This document shows positions 9,201 through 17,487 of a stretch of 27,274 bases of DNA, piece by piece. The DNA comes from an uncultured Collinsella sp. (GTDB taxonomy: Bacteria; Actinomycetota; Coriobacteriia; Coriobacteriales; Coriobacteriaceae): NCBI GenBank assembly GCA_937982065.1, contig CALJMO010000038.1, positions 1 through 27,274 on the forward strand, written 5' to 3'. How positions within the stretch are numbered: position 1 is the stretch's first letter; the number at the start of each line of letters is the position of its first letter. The notes beneath the pieces are model-generated. The model saw only the letters and a program-made list of their open reading frames with translations, made no database searches and had not been told where the DNA came from. The position numbers were made by a program, and so were the translations under genes.

Positions 9201-9670
9201 GAGAGCGCCTTCATGAGGCTCGGGCTCGTGGGGACGGGCGCCGGGAAGGGAAAGTTAGGGTTGACCGCCGGTGCGGCGGACGAGGGACGCGTGGCTTGCT
9301 TGGGCGCCGCCGTAAACGTGCGGACCGGCGTGCGCAGGCCCTCGACGGGCTCGGCGCCGCTTGCGTCCAGATACGCAAGCGCCGTGGCGATGGCGTGCTT
9401 GCACATGCCGGGGTAGCGATAGGCAGCGGGGCAATCGCAGTCGTAGTCGATCACCTCGTGCTCGTCCATGTCGAGCGCCACGTGCGTCTTGTACAGGTCG
9501 CCGCGCGAGCCGCGCACTGCACCCTCAAGCGTCACGTTTTTGGAGAAGCGCGAGCCGCTGTCCTCAATCGACAGCACGGCGCCGTTGAGCATGAGCGAGC
9601 GGCCCTTCATAAAGGTACCGCTCAGCGCCGCCTCTTTCCGGAGCGCCTGCACAAACGTCCCCTGTGCCAT
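6206..9670 (-). CDS. SWIM zinc-finger SNF2-family DNA-dependent ATPase
   Basis: 1154 residues from the ATG at 9670, which has GGAGG 5 nt upstream (a TTG at 9682 opens the frame but would overlap that site). The N-terminus carries a SWIM zinc finger, C78-x-C80-x9-C90-x-H92. A long region of about 600 residues then matches the layout of bacterial SNF2-associated proteins (PF08455-like, by layout). The C-terminal half is a complete SNF2 motor: Walker A DDMGLGKT (716-723), DEAQ box (815-818), ALTGTPIENRLSELWSIF, and motif VI ATDRAHRIGQ (ending near 1096). Such proteins translocate on duplex DNA, but the specific role of the bacterial SWIM-SNF2 type is poorly defined. It lies between dnaE and the superoxide reductase on the same strand, with a large palindrome occupying its upstream region. 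Confidence 0.93.
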   Translation of the reverse strand: MAQGTFVQALRKEAALSGTFMKGRSLMLNGAVLSIEDSGSRFSKNVTLEGAVRGSRGDLYKTHVALDMDEHEVIDYDCDCPAAYRYPGMCKHAIATALAYLDASGAEPVEGLRTPVRTFTAAPKQATRPSSAAPAVNPNFPFPAPVPTSPSLMKALSDLSDARMDELAGMRRKLAGTVDPDAPKAVLEPSLVPYYNPLFADRFSWALELRIRCGSVSYVVKDIDGMAAAYVRGGTFSYGKKLTFLHAPEAFDEVSVRLLDLVVATVVYLSDITSSRSASYDFARSGFVAERQLPLSEHDIVYMLDLLRGRTISFEPAWSRGTTTHRSYEVAVEMPPEGEDEALSKHPPLLAAKIAPAAGGSYDLRLPADTYCLVAGDAAYLVDTHRARRADATFAQHAASFLSRLLPCRTPVHIAAEQVGEFCRMALPVLREYTDLTAPAVLDTVAPEPSFAMAIGVDDGLVTCKITVSYGDWSADLFSLGAPGSPFEEQRPGVPPRDEIAEFRVMDTAALYFDFYEGGLAFEERDDARLFCLLTEGLSSLSELGEVMLSDRLRQISVRPAPKLSVRATVKSNLLDVELGASGLSAADLAIYLDSYKRHQTFARLTSGDIIRLDEGARAAFGLAEDLGVDAVNLLDGVSLPASSTLFVDSMLARAPALEADRDAAFRRTVERLDTLGKMDFTVPVSLKATLRGYQVDGYQWLGSLEHLGLGGILADDMGLGKTLQMIAHILARVEAGDAKPTLVVCPASLVYNWTAELERFAPSLDVCAIVGAKAQRRVQIAGADEHNVVVTSYDLMRRDIDEYAEQDFARVVLDEAQYIKNPLTQVARAAKRLPAGVRFALTGTPIENRLSELWSIFDFLMPGLLGTRESFAKRFESPVEHAEGDSAVRLQALVSPFVLRRVKEDVVADLPEKIEDTVMAQLTGEQRKLYLANQDRIAQQVQHREASEFKKDKLKVLAELTKLRQICCDPRLHYEDYKAGSAKLDACMELVHGALDGGHHILLFSQFTGMLDIIGKRLAKEDIGFLKLTGASSKESRAKMVAQFQAGEVPVFLISLKAGGVGLNLTTADVVIHYDPWWNVAAQDQATDRAHRIGQQHTVTVYKLIAKDTIEERIMQMQESKRDLVNSVLGGDGISSALFTREDVLALLGGDGR

Positions 9671-9690
9671 CACTTCCTCCAATCCACACA

Positions 9691-9817
9691 GGGTAGCTAA
9701 TTTGGGACGGGGCTATTTTAGCTACCCCCATATGTCGGTTGAGACGTATTCCGACCCCGACTCATTCGCCGTCAGCCAAAGGGTAGCTAAAATAGCCCCG
9801 TCCCAAATTAGCTACCC
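9691..9817. repeat. Perfect 37-bp inverted repeat with 53-nt spacer between dnaE and the SNF2 gene
   Basis: Left arm 9691-9727 and right arm 9781-9817 are exact reverse complements over 37 bases. Each arm is itself bounded by a 10-bp palindrome (GGGTAGCTAA ... TTAGCTACCC), so it can form either two small hairpins or one long one. The left arm carries the core TTTGGGACGGGG. The spacer contains a small GTCGG/CCGAC stem. It starts 13 nt past the dnaE stop and ends 20 nt before the SNF2 start, so it fills that intergenic region. It could be a terminator, a leader switch or a dispersed palindromic element. Confidence 0.9.
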
Positions 9818-9830
9818 CGGCAAAATCATT

Positions 9831-12800
9831 TTAGATAACCGTCACGCGGCCCTGGTTACCCACAATGGCCTTGGCCTCGGCCAGCAGCGGAATCGAGCGC
9901 GCGTTGACCTTGGCAGGCACCTCGGCGCGCAGCACGCGTCCGTCCACCTGCTCGATAAAAATCTCCACGCGGTCGCCGCCCGGGTTAGTGGTGAGCACCG
10001 TGGCCAGGCGCGCCATATTGCCCTGGCTAAAGCGGCTGTTGGGCACCATGACCTCAAACACCTTAGGCTTGTTGTTCTCCTCGTTGAGCTCCAGCGGCAC
10101 GATCTCCTGCGCGATGATCTGGTCGCCGCGGTCCGAGCGCTCGAGCTTGCCCTTGATGCGCACAAAGGCGTCGGACAGCTGCGCGCCGGTCTCGGGATCG
10201 ACCTCGCCGTACAGATACCCCTCGGCCTCTTTATAGGTTTTGGGGAACACAACGACGGTGGCCTCGCCTTCCATGTCCTCGAGCTGCACGATGCCCATGG
10301 GGTCGCCGTTTTTGGTCACGCGCTTGGACACGCTCGAGACCATGCCGGCCCACCACAGCGCCTTACCCTCGGGAATCTCTTGGTTGATGGTGCCACCCGT
10401 AGGATTCTGAACTTCGTAGCCGGTGTCGATCTGCGAGAACGAGAAGTCGCGCGCTTTGCTGAGTGCATACTCAAACGGACGCAGCGGGTGGTCCGAGACG
10501 TAGATGCCCAGAACCTCCTTCTCCTGGCTCAGCTTAAGGTGGCGGTCCCATTCCTGGCCGTCCGGATCGGGCACGCTGACCTCGAAGCCCGAGCCCTCAA
10601 CGTCACCAAACATGTCGAAGAACGAGGTCTGGCCGCTTGCGCGGTCCTTCTGGCGCTTCACCGCGGCATCGATGATGTTCTCGGGGTTGTTCTTGTCCAC
10701 AAAGTGCATCATCTGACGGCGCGGATAGCCCGTGGAGTCGAAGGCACCTGCCTTGATCAGCGATTCGATCACGCGGCGGTTGGCCTGGCTCGAGTCCACG
10801 CGCTCCACAAAATCGTGCAGTGTCTTAAACGGGCCGCCCGCCTCGCGCTCGGCGATAATCGCCTGCGCCACGCCGGTGCCCACGCCGCGGATGCCGGCCA
10901 GACCAAAGCGCACGCCCTCCTTGGTAGCCGTGAACTCGGTGCCGGACTCGTTGACATCTGGAGACAGCACGGGGATGCCGTCGTGACGGCATGCCGAGAC
11001 GTAGTGCACGATCTTGTCGGTCTTGCCCGTGTAGGACGTCAGAACGGCCGCCATGTACTCGTGCGGATAGTGCGCCTTGAGCCATGCCGTCTGCATAACC
11101 AGAATGGCGTAGCCGGCAGAGTGCGACTTGTTGAAGGCGTAGGACGCGAATTCGAGAACATCGTCCCAAATCTTCTGGGCGACCTCGCGCGTGTAGTTGT
11201 TCTTGATAGCACCGTTCATCCAGTGGTCGTAGGTGGTCTCGTCCGAGCCATCCTCCCAGTGGAGCACCGTCGACGTGAGCAGCTTGATCTTTTTCTTAGC
11301 CACGGGCTTACGGATACGCGAGTCCGATTCGCCCTTGGAGAAGCCGCACATCTCGACGGAGATGAGCATAACCTGCTCCTGGTAGACCATGGTGCCGTAG
11401 GTTTCGCCCAGGATGTCGTCCAGGCGGTCGTCGTAGGAGACGGCCGGCTCCTTGCCGTTCATACGGTTGATGTAGGACGAAACCATGCCGGCGCCCAGCG
11501 GGCCCGGGCGGTACAGAGCGATCAATGCCACGACGTGCTTGTATTCGGTGGGTTTCATGTTCTTGATCGTGGCCGTCATGCCGGCGGACTCGACCTGGAA
11601 GACGCCGGCGGTGTGGCCGGAGCCCATGAGCTTAAAGATCTCGGGATCGTCAAAGGGAATCTCTTCCTCTTTGATGTCGATGCCGAAGTTCTTTTTGATG
11701 TTTGCCTTGGCCTTGGAGATAACCGTCAGCGTGCGCAGGCCAAGGAAGTCCATCTTGAGCAGGCCCATGTCGGCAACGGTATGGCCCTCGTACTGGGTAA
11801 TCTCGACGCCGCCCTTGGTGTCGAGCTTGGTGGGCACATGCTCGTTGACGGGGTCGCGGCAGATCAGAACGGCGCACGCGTGCACGCCCTCGCCACGGGT
11901 GAGGCCCTCAATCGAGAGCGCCGTGTCGATGATGCGGCGGGCGTCGTCGTCCTTTTTATAGGCCTCGGCAAAGTCGGGGTTAAACAGATCCTCTTTGCCG
12001 GGTTGTTTTTCGAGCACCTGCTTGAGCTTGACCTTGGGGTCGCTCGAGACCATCTTGGACAGGCGCTGGCCCATGTAGACCGGGTAGTCCAGGACGCGCG
12101 CGGCGTCGTTGATGGCCTGCTTGGCCTTAATGGTCGAGTAGGTGATGACGTGGGTGACCTTCTCGGGGCCGTAGAGCTGGCGAACGTGCTCCACGACCTC
12201 GAGGCGCCGCTCATCGTCGAAGTCCATATCGATATCGGGCATCTCGGTACGCTGCGGGGACAGGAACCTCTCGAACATCAGGCCGTTCTCGAGCGGGTCA
12301 AACGCGGTGATGTTCATGGCGTAGGCGACGATAGCGCCGGCGGCCGAGCCACGGCCGGGGCCGACGCCGATGCCGTTGTCCTTAGCCCATTGCACGTACT
12401 CGGCGACGATCAAAAAGTAGGCGGCAAAGCCCTTGTCGCAGATGACCTTGTATTCGTACTCAAAGCGCTCTTTGATGTTGACGCCGCCGATCTCGCGCGT
12501 GGCCCAGTCGTCACCGTAGTGCTGGCGCAGGCCTTTCTCGCACTCGCGGCGGAACTGGCTCTCGTGCGTCTCGCCGGGATCGAGCAACGGGAAGCGCGGC
12601 AGGATGATGGAGTCCCAGTCCAGTTCCACGTAGCACTTGTCGGCAATCTCGAGCGTGTTGTCACAGGCCTCGGGGCAATACGGGAACATCGCCCGCATCT
12701 CCTCCTCGGTCTTCATATAAAACTCCGAGCCGGTCATGCGCATGCGGTTGGGGTCGTCGACCTTGGCGTTCATGCCGATGCACATGATGACGTCCTGCAC

Positions 12801-13634
12801 GGGCGCATCCTCGCGGCGCAGGTAGTGAAAGTCGTTGGTAGCGATGACCTTGACGCCCACCTGTTTGGCGATGTCGATGAGCGTACGGTCCATCTGCTCG
12901 TCGGTCAGGCCATTATCGGTGGTAATGCCGTGTTCCTGAATCTCGATATAGAAGTCGCCGGGATCGAAGGTGTCGCGGAAGGTTTCGGCCCACTTGATGG
13001 CGCCTTCCATGTCGCCGCGGTCGATGTATTTGGGGATGATGCCCGCAATGCAGGCGCTCGTGCAAATCATGCCCTTGGCATGGCGACGCAGGTTGTCGAG
13101 CGTCACGCGCGGCTTGTAGTAAAAGCCCTGCACGGCGGCCTCGGAGACCGTCTGCATCAGGTTGACGTAGCCTTCCTGGTCTTTGGCCAGGAGGATCATA
13201 TGGTAGAGCTCGGGCTTGTGGTCGCGGGCAAGGGTCTCGTCCGGCGTAAAGTAGACCTCGCAGCCAAAGATGGGTTTGATGACCAGGGGCGGCTTGAGCT
13301 CGTCGATATTGCCCTTCTCGTCCCACATGGCCATGTCCTTCACATACTGGGCATGCTCGCGCGGGTTTTCCTCGGGATCGGGCTCCACCAGCTCGTCACG
13401 ACGGTCCTTTTCCAAGAAGGCCTTGTCGTGGCTCCAGGTTTTGTACTCGGGCGTGTTGTGGTTGACGGCGTCGCAGGCCAGCGCCAGGTCGGGCACGCCA
13501 TACATGTAGCCGTGGTCGGTAATGGCCACGGCGGGCATGCCCAGCTCAACGGCACGGTTGACCATATCCTGGATACGGGTTGCGCCGTCGAGCATGGAAA
13601 AGACAGTGTGGTTGTGCAGATGGACGAATGCCAT
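9831..13634 (-). CDS. dnaE: DNA polymerase III subunit alpha
   Basis: Replicative C-family polymerase, 1267 residues. An N-terminal PHP domain starts at FVHLHNHTVFS and keeps the usual metal-ligand motifs (HLHNH at 5-9, TDHG 39-42, GCEVY 124-128, TNDFH 266-270). GPGRGSAAG (425-433) and the catalytic acidic motif PDIDMDFDD (466-474) mark the palm, and FNKSHSAGYA lies in the fingers. The helix-hairpin-helix region (LAGIRGVGTGVAQAI) and a C-terminal OB fold follow. The PHP domain has a charged insert at about 66-116, between the usual ligands, that E. coli DnaE lacks. The ATG at 13634 has GGAG 8 nt upstream and a TAAAAT -10-like box about 40 nt upstream. Both flanks carry large palindromes, so it is probably its own transcription unit. 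Confidence 0.97.
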   Translation of the reverse strand: MAFVHLHNHTVFSMLDGATRIQDMVNRAVELGMPAVAITDHGYMYGVPDLALACDAVNHNTPEYKTWSHDKAFLEKDRRDELVEPDPEENPREHAQYVKDMAMWDEKGNIDELKPPLVIKPIFGCEVYFTPDETLARDHKPELYHMILLAKDQEGYVNLMQTVSEAAVQGFYYKPRVTLDNLRRHAKGMICTSACIAGIIPKYIDRGDMEGAIKWAETFRDTFDPGDFYIEIQEHGITTDNGLTDEQMDRTLIDIAKQVGVKVIATNDFHYLRREDAPVQDVIMCIGMNAKVDDPNRMRMTGSEFYMKTEEEMRAMFPYCPEACDNTLEIADKCYVELDWDSIILPRFPLLDPGETHESQFRRECEKGLRQHYGDDWATREIGGVNIKERFEYEYKVICDKGFAAYFLIVAEYVQWAKDNGIGVGPGRGSAAGAIVAYAMNITAFDPLENGLMFERFLSPQRTEMPDIDMDFDDERRLEVVEHVRQLYGPEKVTHVITYSTIKAKQAINDAARVLDYPVYMGQRLSKMVSSDPKVKLKQVLEKQPGKEDLFNPDFAEAYKKDDDARRIIDTALSIEGLTRGEGVHACAVLICRDPVNEHVPTKLDTKGGVEITQYEGHTVADMGLLKMDFLGLRTLTVISKAKANIKKNFGIDIKEEEIPFDDPEIFKLMGSGHTAGVFQVESAGMTATIKNMKPTEYKHVVALIALYRPGPLGAGMVSSYINRMNGKEPAVSYDDRLDDILGETYGTMVYQEQVMLISVEMCGFSKGESDSRIRKPVAKKKIKLLTSTVLHWEDGSDETTYDHWMNGAIKNNYTREVAQKIWDDVLEFASYAFNKSHSAGYAILVMQTAWLKAHYPHEYMAAVLTSYTGKTDKIVHYVSACRHDGIPVLSPDVNESGTEFTATKEGVRFGLAGIRGVGTGVAQAIIAEREAGGPFKTLHDFVERVDSSQANRRVIESLIKAGAFDSTGYPRRQMMHFVDKNNPENIIDAAVKRQKDRASGQTSFFDMFGDVEGSGFEVSVPDPDGQEWDRHLKLSQEKEVLGIYVSDHPLRPFEYALSKARDFSFSQIDTGYEVQNPTGGTINQEIPEGKALWWAGMVSSVSKRVTKNGDPMGIVQLEDMEGEATVVVFPKTYKEAEGYLYGEVDPETGAQLSDAFVRIKGKLERSDRGDQIIAQEIVPLELNEENNKPKVFEVMVPNSRFSQGNMARLATVLTTNPGGDRVEIFIEQVDGRVLRAEVPAKVNARSIPLLAEAKAIVGNQGRVTVI

Positions 13635-13673
13635 GTGATGAGCTCCGATGCGGGTTCGTGTTCTGACTGAACG

Positions 13674-13679
13674 ATTTTA
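13674..13679 (-). promoter_or_regulatory. Possible -10 box for dnaE
   Basis: Minus-strand TAAAAT, about 40 nt upstream of the dnaE ATG. No convincing -35 at the standard distance. The rest of the gap up to the palindrome shows only a tandem CGATCAG pair (13731-13746). Confidence 0.3.
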
Positions 13680-13776
13680 CCCCACGGCACGGACAGCACC
13701 CGAACCTAGCCAAACCAACACGGGTTTTAGCGATCAGAACGATCAGGCAGCACTACCCACCCCTCCCCTCTCTCAG

Positions 13777-13839
13777 TTGCGGTGAAATACGGACTGATTG
13801 GCGGATTTTCTGGCCAAAACAGCCCGTATTCCACCGCAA
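13777..13839. repeat. Palindromic element, family A copy 1 (addA/dnaE junction)
   Basis: 20-bp arms 13777-13796 and 13820-13839, pairing at 18 of 20 positions, around a 23-nt loop. The left arm starts TTGCGGTGAAATA. The loop holds an inner stem TTGGC/GCCAA. The same arm sequence and the same loop length recur at 24927-24989. It lies 13 nt downstream of the addA stop and may also end that transcript. Confidence 0.85.
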
Positions 13840-13851
13840 GTTATCTGAGGG

Positions 13852-16800
13852 CTAGAGATTGTAGGTGACTACTTGAGGTTCGGCGGGTTCGACGAAGATG
13901 GCTGGATTCGCCTGCTCCACGCGAACGAACTTGACCGTCACCGTCTCAAAGCCCGCCTTGTGCAACACGTCGGCGTAGACGCGCGCCTGCAGGGCGTGCT
14001 TCTCGAGCAGCTGGTCCGGCGTCTCATCCGGCGTGCCACCCGTCTTGTAATCGATGACCAGTGCGCGTGACGGATCGGCCGGGTCGGTCGCCAAAGCGTC
14101 GATGGCGCCTTCGGCATATGCACCGTAGCGGGCGATGTCCTCGTCCTCGCAGCCCAGCGAGAAGAACGGCACCTCGGCGCGAACGCACGGCCACGCGAAC
14201 AGCTCGGCACGAACCGACGACTTGAGCCAGCGCTCCAGAGCAACGTCGAAGCGTTCGCGCTGCTCCGGCGTCAGGCGCCACAGGCGCGCCAGCGCATCGG
14301 CACGCTCAGCGGGCAGCGCATCGGAACCCATCTCGATCAGCCACTGACAGGCGGCATGGAACGCCGAGCCCAGCGCCATGGGGTTGCCGGCGAGCTCGAC
14401 AGCGGCCACGTCCGCATCCGTCATCTCGGAACCATCCGACTCCGCATCATCGCCGGACTCGTCCATGGGAACACGCGCCTCGGCGGCGCGGTCTTCCGTC
14501 TCGGCATGGAGTGCCGCGGCGATTGACGAGTAGCTATACGAGTCACGCATCGGATACGGACAGATGCCCATGCGCACGCCCACTGCCCGGGGATACACAA
14601 GCTCAAACGAATCGGGCTTGGGGTCGGCAGGACCGGGGACGATTGTACTGGCCGAATCGTCGGCAGCATCTGTATCGGCATCGCCACGAACAAGCCTGCC
14701 TTCGGCATCCAGCGAAGCGTTAGCCTCAAACGCCTGCTCGCCAAACGTAAAGTCCGAAAGCGAAATGAGCTCGTAGTCGCCCGGCTGGGAGTTGTCGAAC
14801 ACCAGACGGTCGGCATCGAGCTGCGGCACGTCCAGAGCGTCGGTCGGCAAAATACGGCGCAGCACGTCGTAGGTCAGATCGGTCTCGACGTCGAAGGCCG
14901 GCGCACACAGCTTGCCACGGCTCACGCCGGCATCCATTGCCAAGATCACCAGCTCGCGCGCACGCGTCATGGCAACGTAGAGCAAGCGGGCCCGCTCCTC
15001 GAGCGAAAGCCGCAGGTCATCGTTGCGCAGGCGAGCAAATGCCTCGGCGGGAGAACCCGTCGCGCAGACGTCCTCCATGAGCTCCGGCGGCAACCACAGC
15101 GACGTGCCCTTACCCTTAAACGCATGCTCAAACTGCTTTTTGACGTCGTCGCCCTTCACAAAGGTGCCGTCGGCAAGCTTAACGCCGTCGAAGCGTGCCG
15201 GCAGCGCCACGACCTGCGCTCCGCCCTCGACACGTCCCATCTGAGCCGCACCGGACGATTTGCGCACGCCAAAGCACTCCGCAACCGCCACGACCGGATA
15301 TTCCAGGCCCTTGGAGGCGTGCACCGTCATGATGCGCACCGCGCCGTCGCCCTCCTCGTTGAGGGCGCCCGGGGCTTCCTTGCCCGCCAAGAAGCGGTCG
15401 AAGGCCAGCGCGATGGAACGCGGCGAGTTGCCGAACTCGGCCTCCGCCTCGGCCACGGCGTCGAGCGCCTTGAGCACGTTGGCGGCAATGGCCTTGCCCT
15501 CGGGACCACGCTGCGCCAGGCGCACGAACCAGCCGGAGGCATTGACCGCGTCGTGCGCGATGGCGGCGAACGAATCGCGGCCCACGCGACGAAGCGCATA
15601 CCGCAGCACCTCGCGGGCGCGCGTCACGAGCGGCAAGTCTCGCAAACCCGGCACGTCGAAATCACTCATGATGCCCGCGTCGATATTCCGGCGCGAGGTC
15701 TCCCCCGTCTCGCTATCGAGCTTGGTCGCCAGCGCCAGGAACTCCTGGGCGCCGAGCGCAAACATCGGCGAGGCGAGTAGCGGCATAAGGCCCTGCGCCG
15801 TATCGGCCGGATTGGCGAGCGCACAAACCAGGGCACGCACCGTCTGCACCTCGGCAGCCTGGGCAAAGACCGAGCCGCCCGCGATAACGCAGTCGAGCCC
15901 CTGATCGCGGAAAGCCTGCGCGTAGACATCTGCGTTGGTCATGCGGCCCAGCAGCAGCACCATGCCGCCCTGGGGCTGGCCGGCATCGGCAAGTGCGCGG
16001 AAGCGTTCGGCGATCGCGCGGGCCTTGGCCTGCGTGCGCTCCTGCGTACTGCCGCCGGCAACAAAGAGGGCCTGGCGACGCGAGGCGTCCGCCACCAGCG
16101 TGTCCTTGCGGCCGTCGCTCGCCTCAAGATCCAAAAAGCCCTGCATCAGGCCGCCATCGTCGCCATCAAAGACGCGCGCCACGTAACGCAGCACCTCGTC
16201 ATGGCTGCGGAAGTTGCGCACGAGCTTAACGAGCTCGCCAGCAGGGGCGTCGGCCGCGGCAGTCGCCTCGGGCGCGGTAGACGAGCCCACCTTGCGCTCC
16301 TGGCGACGGAAGACCTCGACCTCGGCGCCGCGGAAGCGGTAGATCGACTGCTGCGCATCGCCCACGGTACAAAGCGCACGCTCCCCCGCGCCGGTCAGGT
16401 AACGGATCAGGTCGACCTGCATCTGGTCGGTATCCTGGAACTCGTCGATCATGACCATCTTAAAGCGGCCCTCGTAGGCGGCTCGGATGGCGGGATAATC
16501 GCGCAGCGCCTCATATGCCATGCGCAGCAGATCGTTATTGTCGAGCGCGGACTGGTCGGCCTTGAGCGCACGGTACTCCGCCTCCACGGAACGGGCCAGG
16601 CCCACCAGCGCATCGAGCGCCGGGCCACCGCAGGCAAGCACGATATTGATAAACGCATCGGCGGCCTCGGCCTTGAGCAGCTCGGCCTGCTCCTTAGGGA
16701 ATGCCTTGCTCGCGCGCGGCATGGTGCACGACATCATGAGTCGCGCCGCATCCTCCATGGTTTTGCCGCTCGCCTCAAACGCGTCGATGGCGTCGAGTGC

Positions 16801-17484
16801 CACCTGCGCTTTCTCGGTCGTGGCCTTGCTTGCGCCCAGCGCCGCACGATAGGCATCGACAAGCGCCGAGGTGTCGGCCTGGCCACGCGCAACGCGCACA
16901 TCGTCCATGCCGCCCGGAAGCTGGCTCGAGAGCTCCAGCAGGTCGCGCACCAGGCCTTTGATGGTGGTACCGGCGCCAAACGACCCGCCCTCGCCCGCCA
17001 TGGGATACCAGGCGTAGAGGGCCTTAAGCGAAGCGGCGAGCTCAGGCGCGGCATCGGGTGCCGTCGCGCGCCCCAACACATGCTCAACAGCCTGGTCCAT
17101 AAGCTCATCGGTATCGGTGAGCACCGTGAACTCGGGGTCGATGCCCAGCTCCAGCGCGTGCGCACGCAGGATACGCGAGCACATGCCGTGGATGGTCGAG
17201 ATCCACGCGTCGTCGACCGTCAGGGCCTCCTCGTCCATCCCCTCGTCGATAAGCGCACGGCGCACGCGGTCGCGAATCTCGGCCGCAGCATCCTTGGTAA
17301 AGGTGATGGCGAGCACCTGGTCCAGATGCTCGACGAACGGACCGGATTCGGGCGAGAGCGCGTAGACGATGCGACGCGTGAGGGTAAAGGTCTTGCCCGA
17401 ACCGGCGCCCGCCGAGACAAACAGCGGACGGTCGAGCGTTTTGACGATCTGCAGCTGTTGCGGCATCAAAGTCGAAAGATCCAT
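13852..17484 (-). CDS. addA: ATP-dependent helicase/nuclease subunit A (AddA)
   Basis: UvrD-type (SF1) 3'-5' helicase with a fused RecB-family nuclease, 1210 residues. It works with AddB to resect double-strand breaks for RecA loading. Walker A SAGAGSGKT is at 24-32, motif Ia AITFTKDAAAEI at about 59-70 and Walker B MIDEFQDTDQ at 345-354. YVAMTRARELVIL is the C-terminal helicase motif. The nuclease domain shows EGAID (D1129), VIDYK (D1145, K1147) and QARVY (Q1166, Y1170), the PD-(D/E)xK pattern. The start at 17484 lies 3 nt after the addB stop, so the two are co-transcribed. An acidic Asp/Ser-rich linker (about 960-1010) separates helicase and nuclease. No SOS box is visible upstream of addBA. 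Confidence 0.95.
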   Translation of the reverse strand: MDLSTLMPQQLQIVKTLDRPLFVSAGAGSGKTFTLTRRIVYALSPESGPFVEHLDQVLAITFTKDAAAEIRDRVRRALIDEGMDEEALTVDDAWISTIHGMCSRILRAHALELGIDPEFTVLTDTDELMDQAVEHVLGRATAPDAAPELAASLKALYAWYPMAGEGGSFGAGTTIKGLVRDLLELSSQLPGGMDDVRVARGQADTSALVDAYRAALGASKATTEKAQVALDAIDAFEASGKTMEDAARLMMSCTMPRASKAFPKEQAELLKAEAADAFINIVLACGGPALDALVGLARSVEAEYRALKADQSALDNNDLLRMAYEALRDYPAIRAAYEGRFKMVMIDEFQDTDQMQVDLIRYLTGAGERALCTVGDAQQSIYRFRGAEVEVFRRQERKVGSSTAPEATAAADAPAGELVKLVRNFRSHDEVLRYVARVFDGDDGGLMQGFLDLEASDGRKDTLVADASRRQALFVAGGSTQERTQAKARAIAERFRALADAGQPQGGMVLLLGRMTNADVYAQAFRDQGLDCVIAGGSVFAQAAEVQTVRALVCALANPADTAQGLMPLLASPMFALGAQEFLALATKLDSETGETSRRNIDAGIMSDFDVPGLRDLPLVTRAREVLRYALRRVGRDSFAAIAHDAVNASGWFVRLAQRGPEGKAIAANVLKALDAVAEAEAEFGNSPRSIALAFDRFLAGKEAPGALNEEGDGAVRIMTVHASKGLEYPVVAVAECFGVRKSSGAAQMGRVEGGAQVVALPARFDGVKLADGTFVKGDDVKKQFEHAFKGKGTSLWLPPELMEDVCATGSPAEAFARLRNDDLRLSLEERARLLYVAMTRARELVILAMDAGVSRGKLCAPAFDVETDLTYDVLRRILPTDALDVPQLDADRLVFDNSQPGDYELISLSDFTFGEQAFEANASLDAEGRLVRGDADTDAADDSASTIVPGPADPKPDSFELVYPRAVGVRMGICPYPMRDSYSYSSIAAALHAETEDRAAEARVPMDESGDDAESDGSEMTDADVAAVELAGNPMALGSAFHAACQWLIEMGSDALPAERADALARLWRLTPEQRERFDVALERWLKSSVRAELFAWPCVRAEVPFFSLGCEDEDIARYGAYAEGAIDALATDPADPSRALVIDYKTGGTPDETPDQLLEKHALQARVYADVLHKAGFETVTVKFVRVEQANPAIFVEPAEPQVVTYNL

Positions 17485-17487
17485 GGT

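Noticed and set aside
7025..9700. An 891-codon plus-strand open frame opposite the SNF2 gene
   Set aside because: Same shadow effect; the SNF2 motifs on the minus strand are complete.
9831..13634. Intein in DnaE because of its length (1267 residues)
   Set aside because: The extra length is spread over the PHP insert and C-terminal regions; polymerase motifs are continuous and no splicing-junction motifs are seen.
9468..13670. A 1400-codon plus-strand open frame opposite dnaE, rich in Val, Leu, His and Gly
   Set aside because: The minus strand encodes a complete DnaE. The frame is a codon-bias shadow, common in high-GC DNA, with no domain and no ribosome-binding site.
13660..13672. GTTC-N5-GAAC near the dnaE promoter as a possible SOS box
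   Set aside because: Half-sites are in the opposite order and the spacing is 5, so it does not fit GAAC-N4-GTTC.
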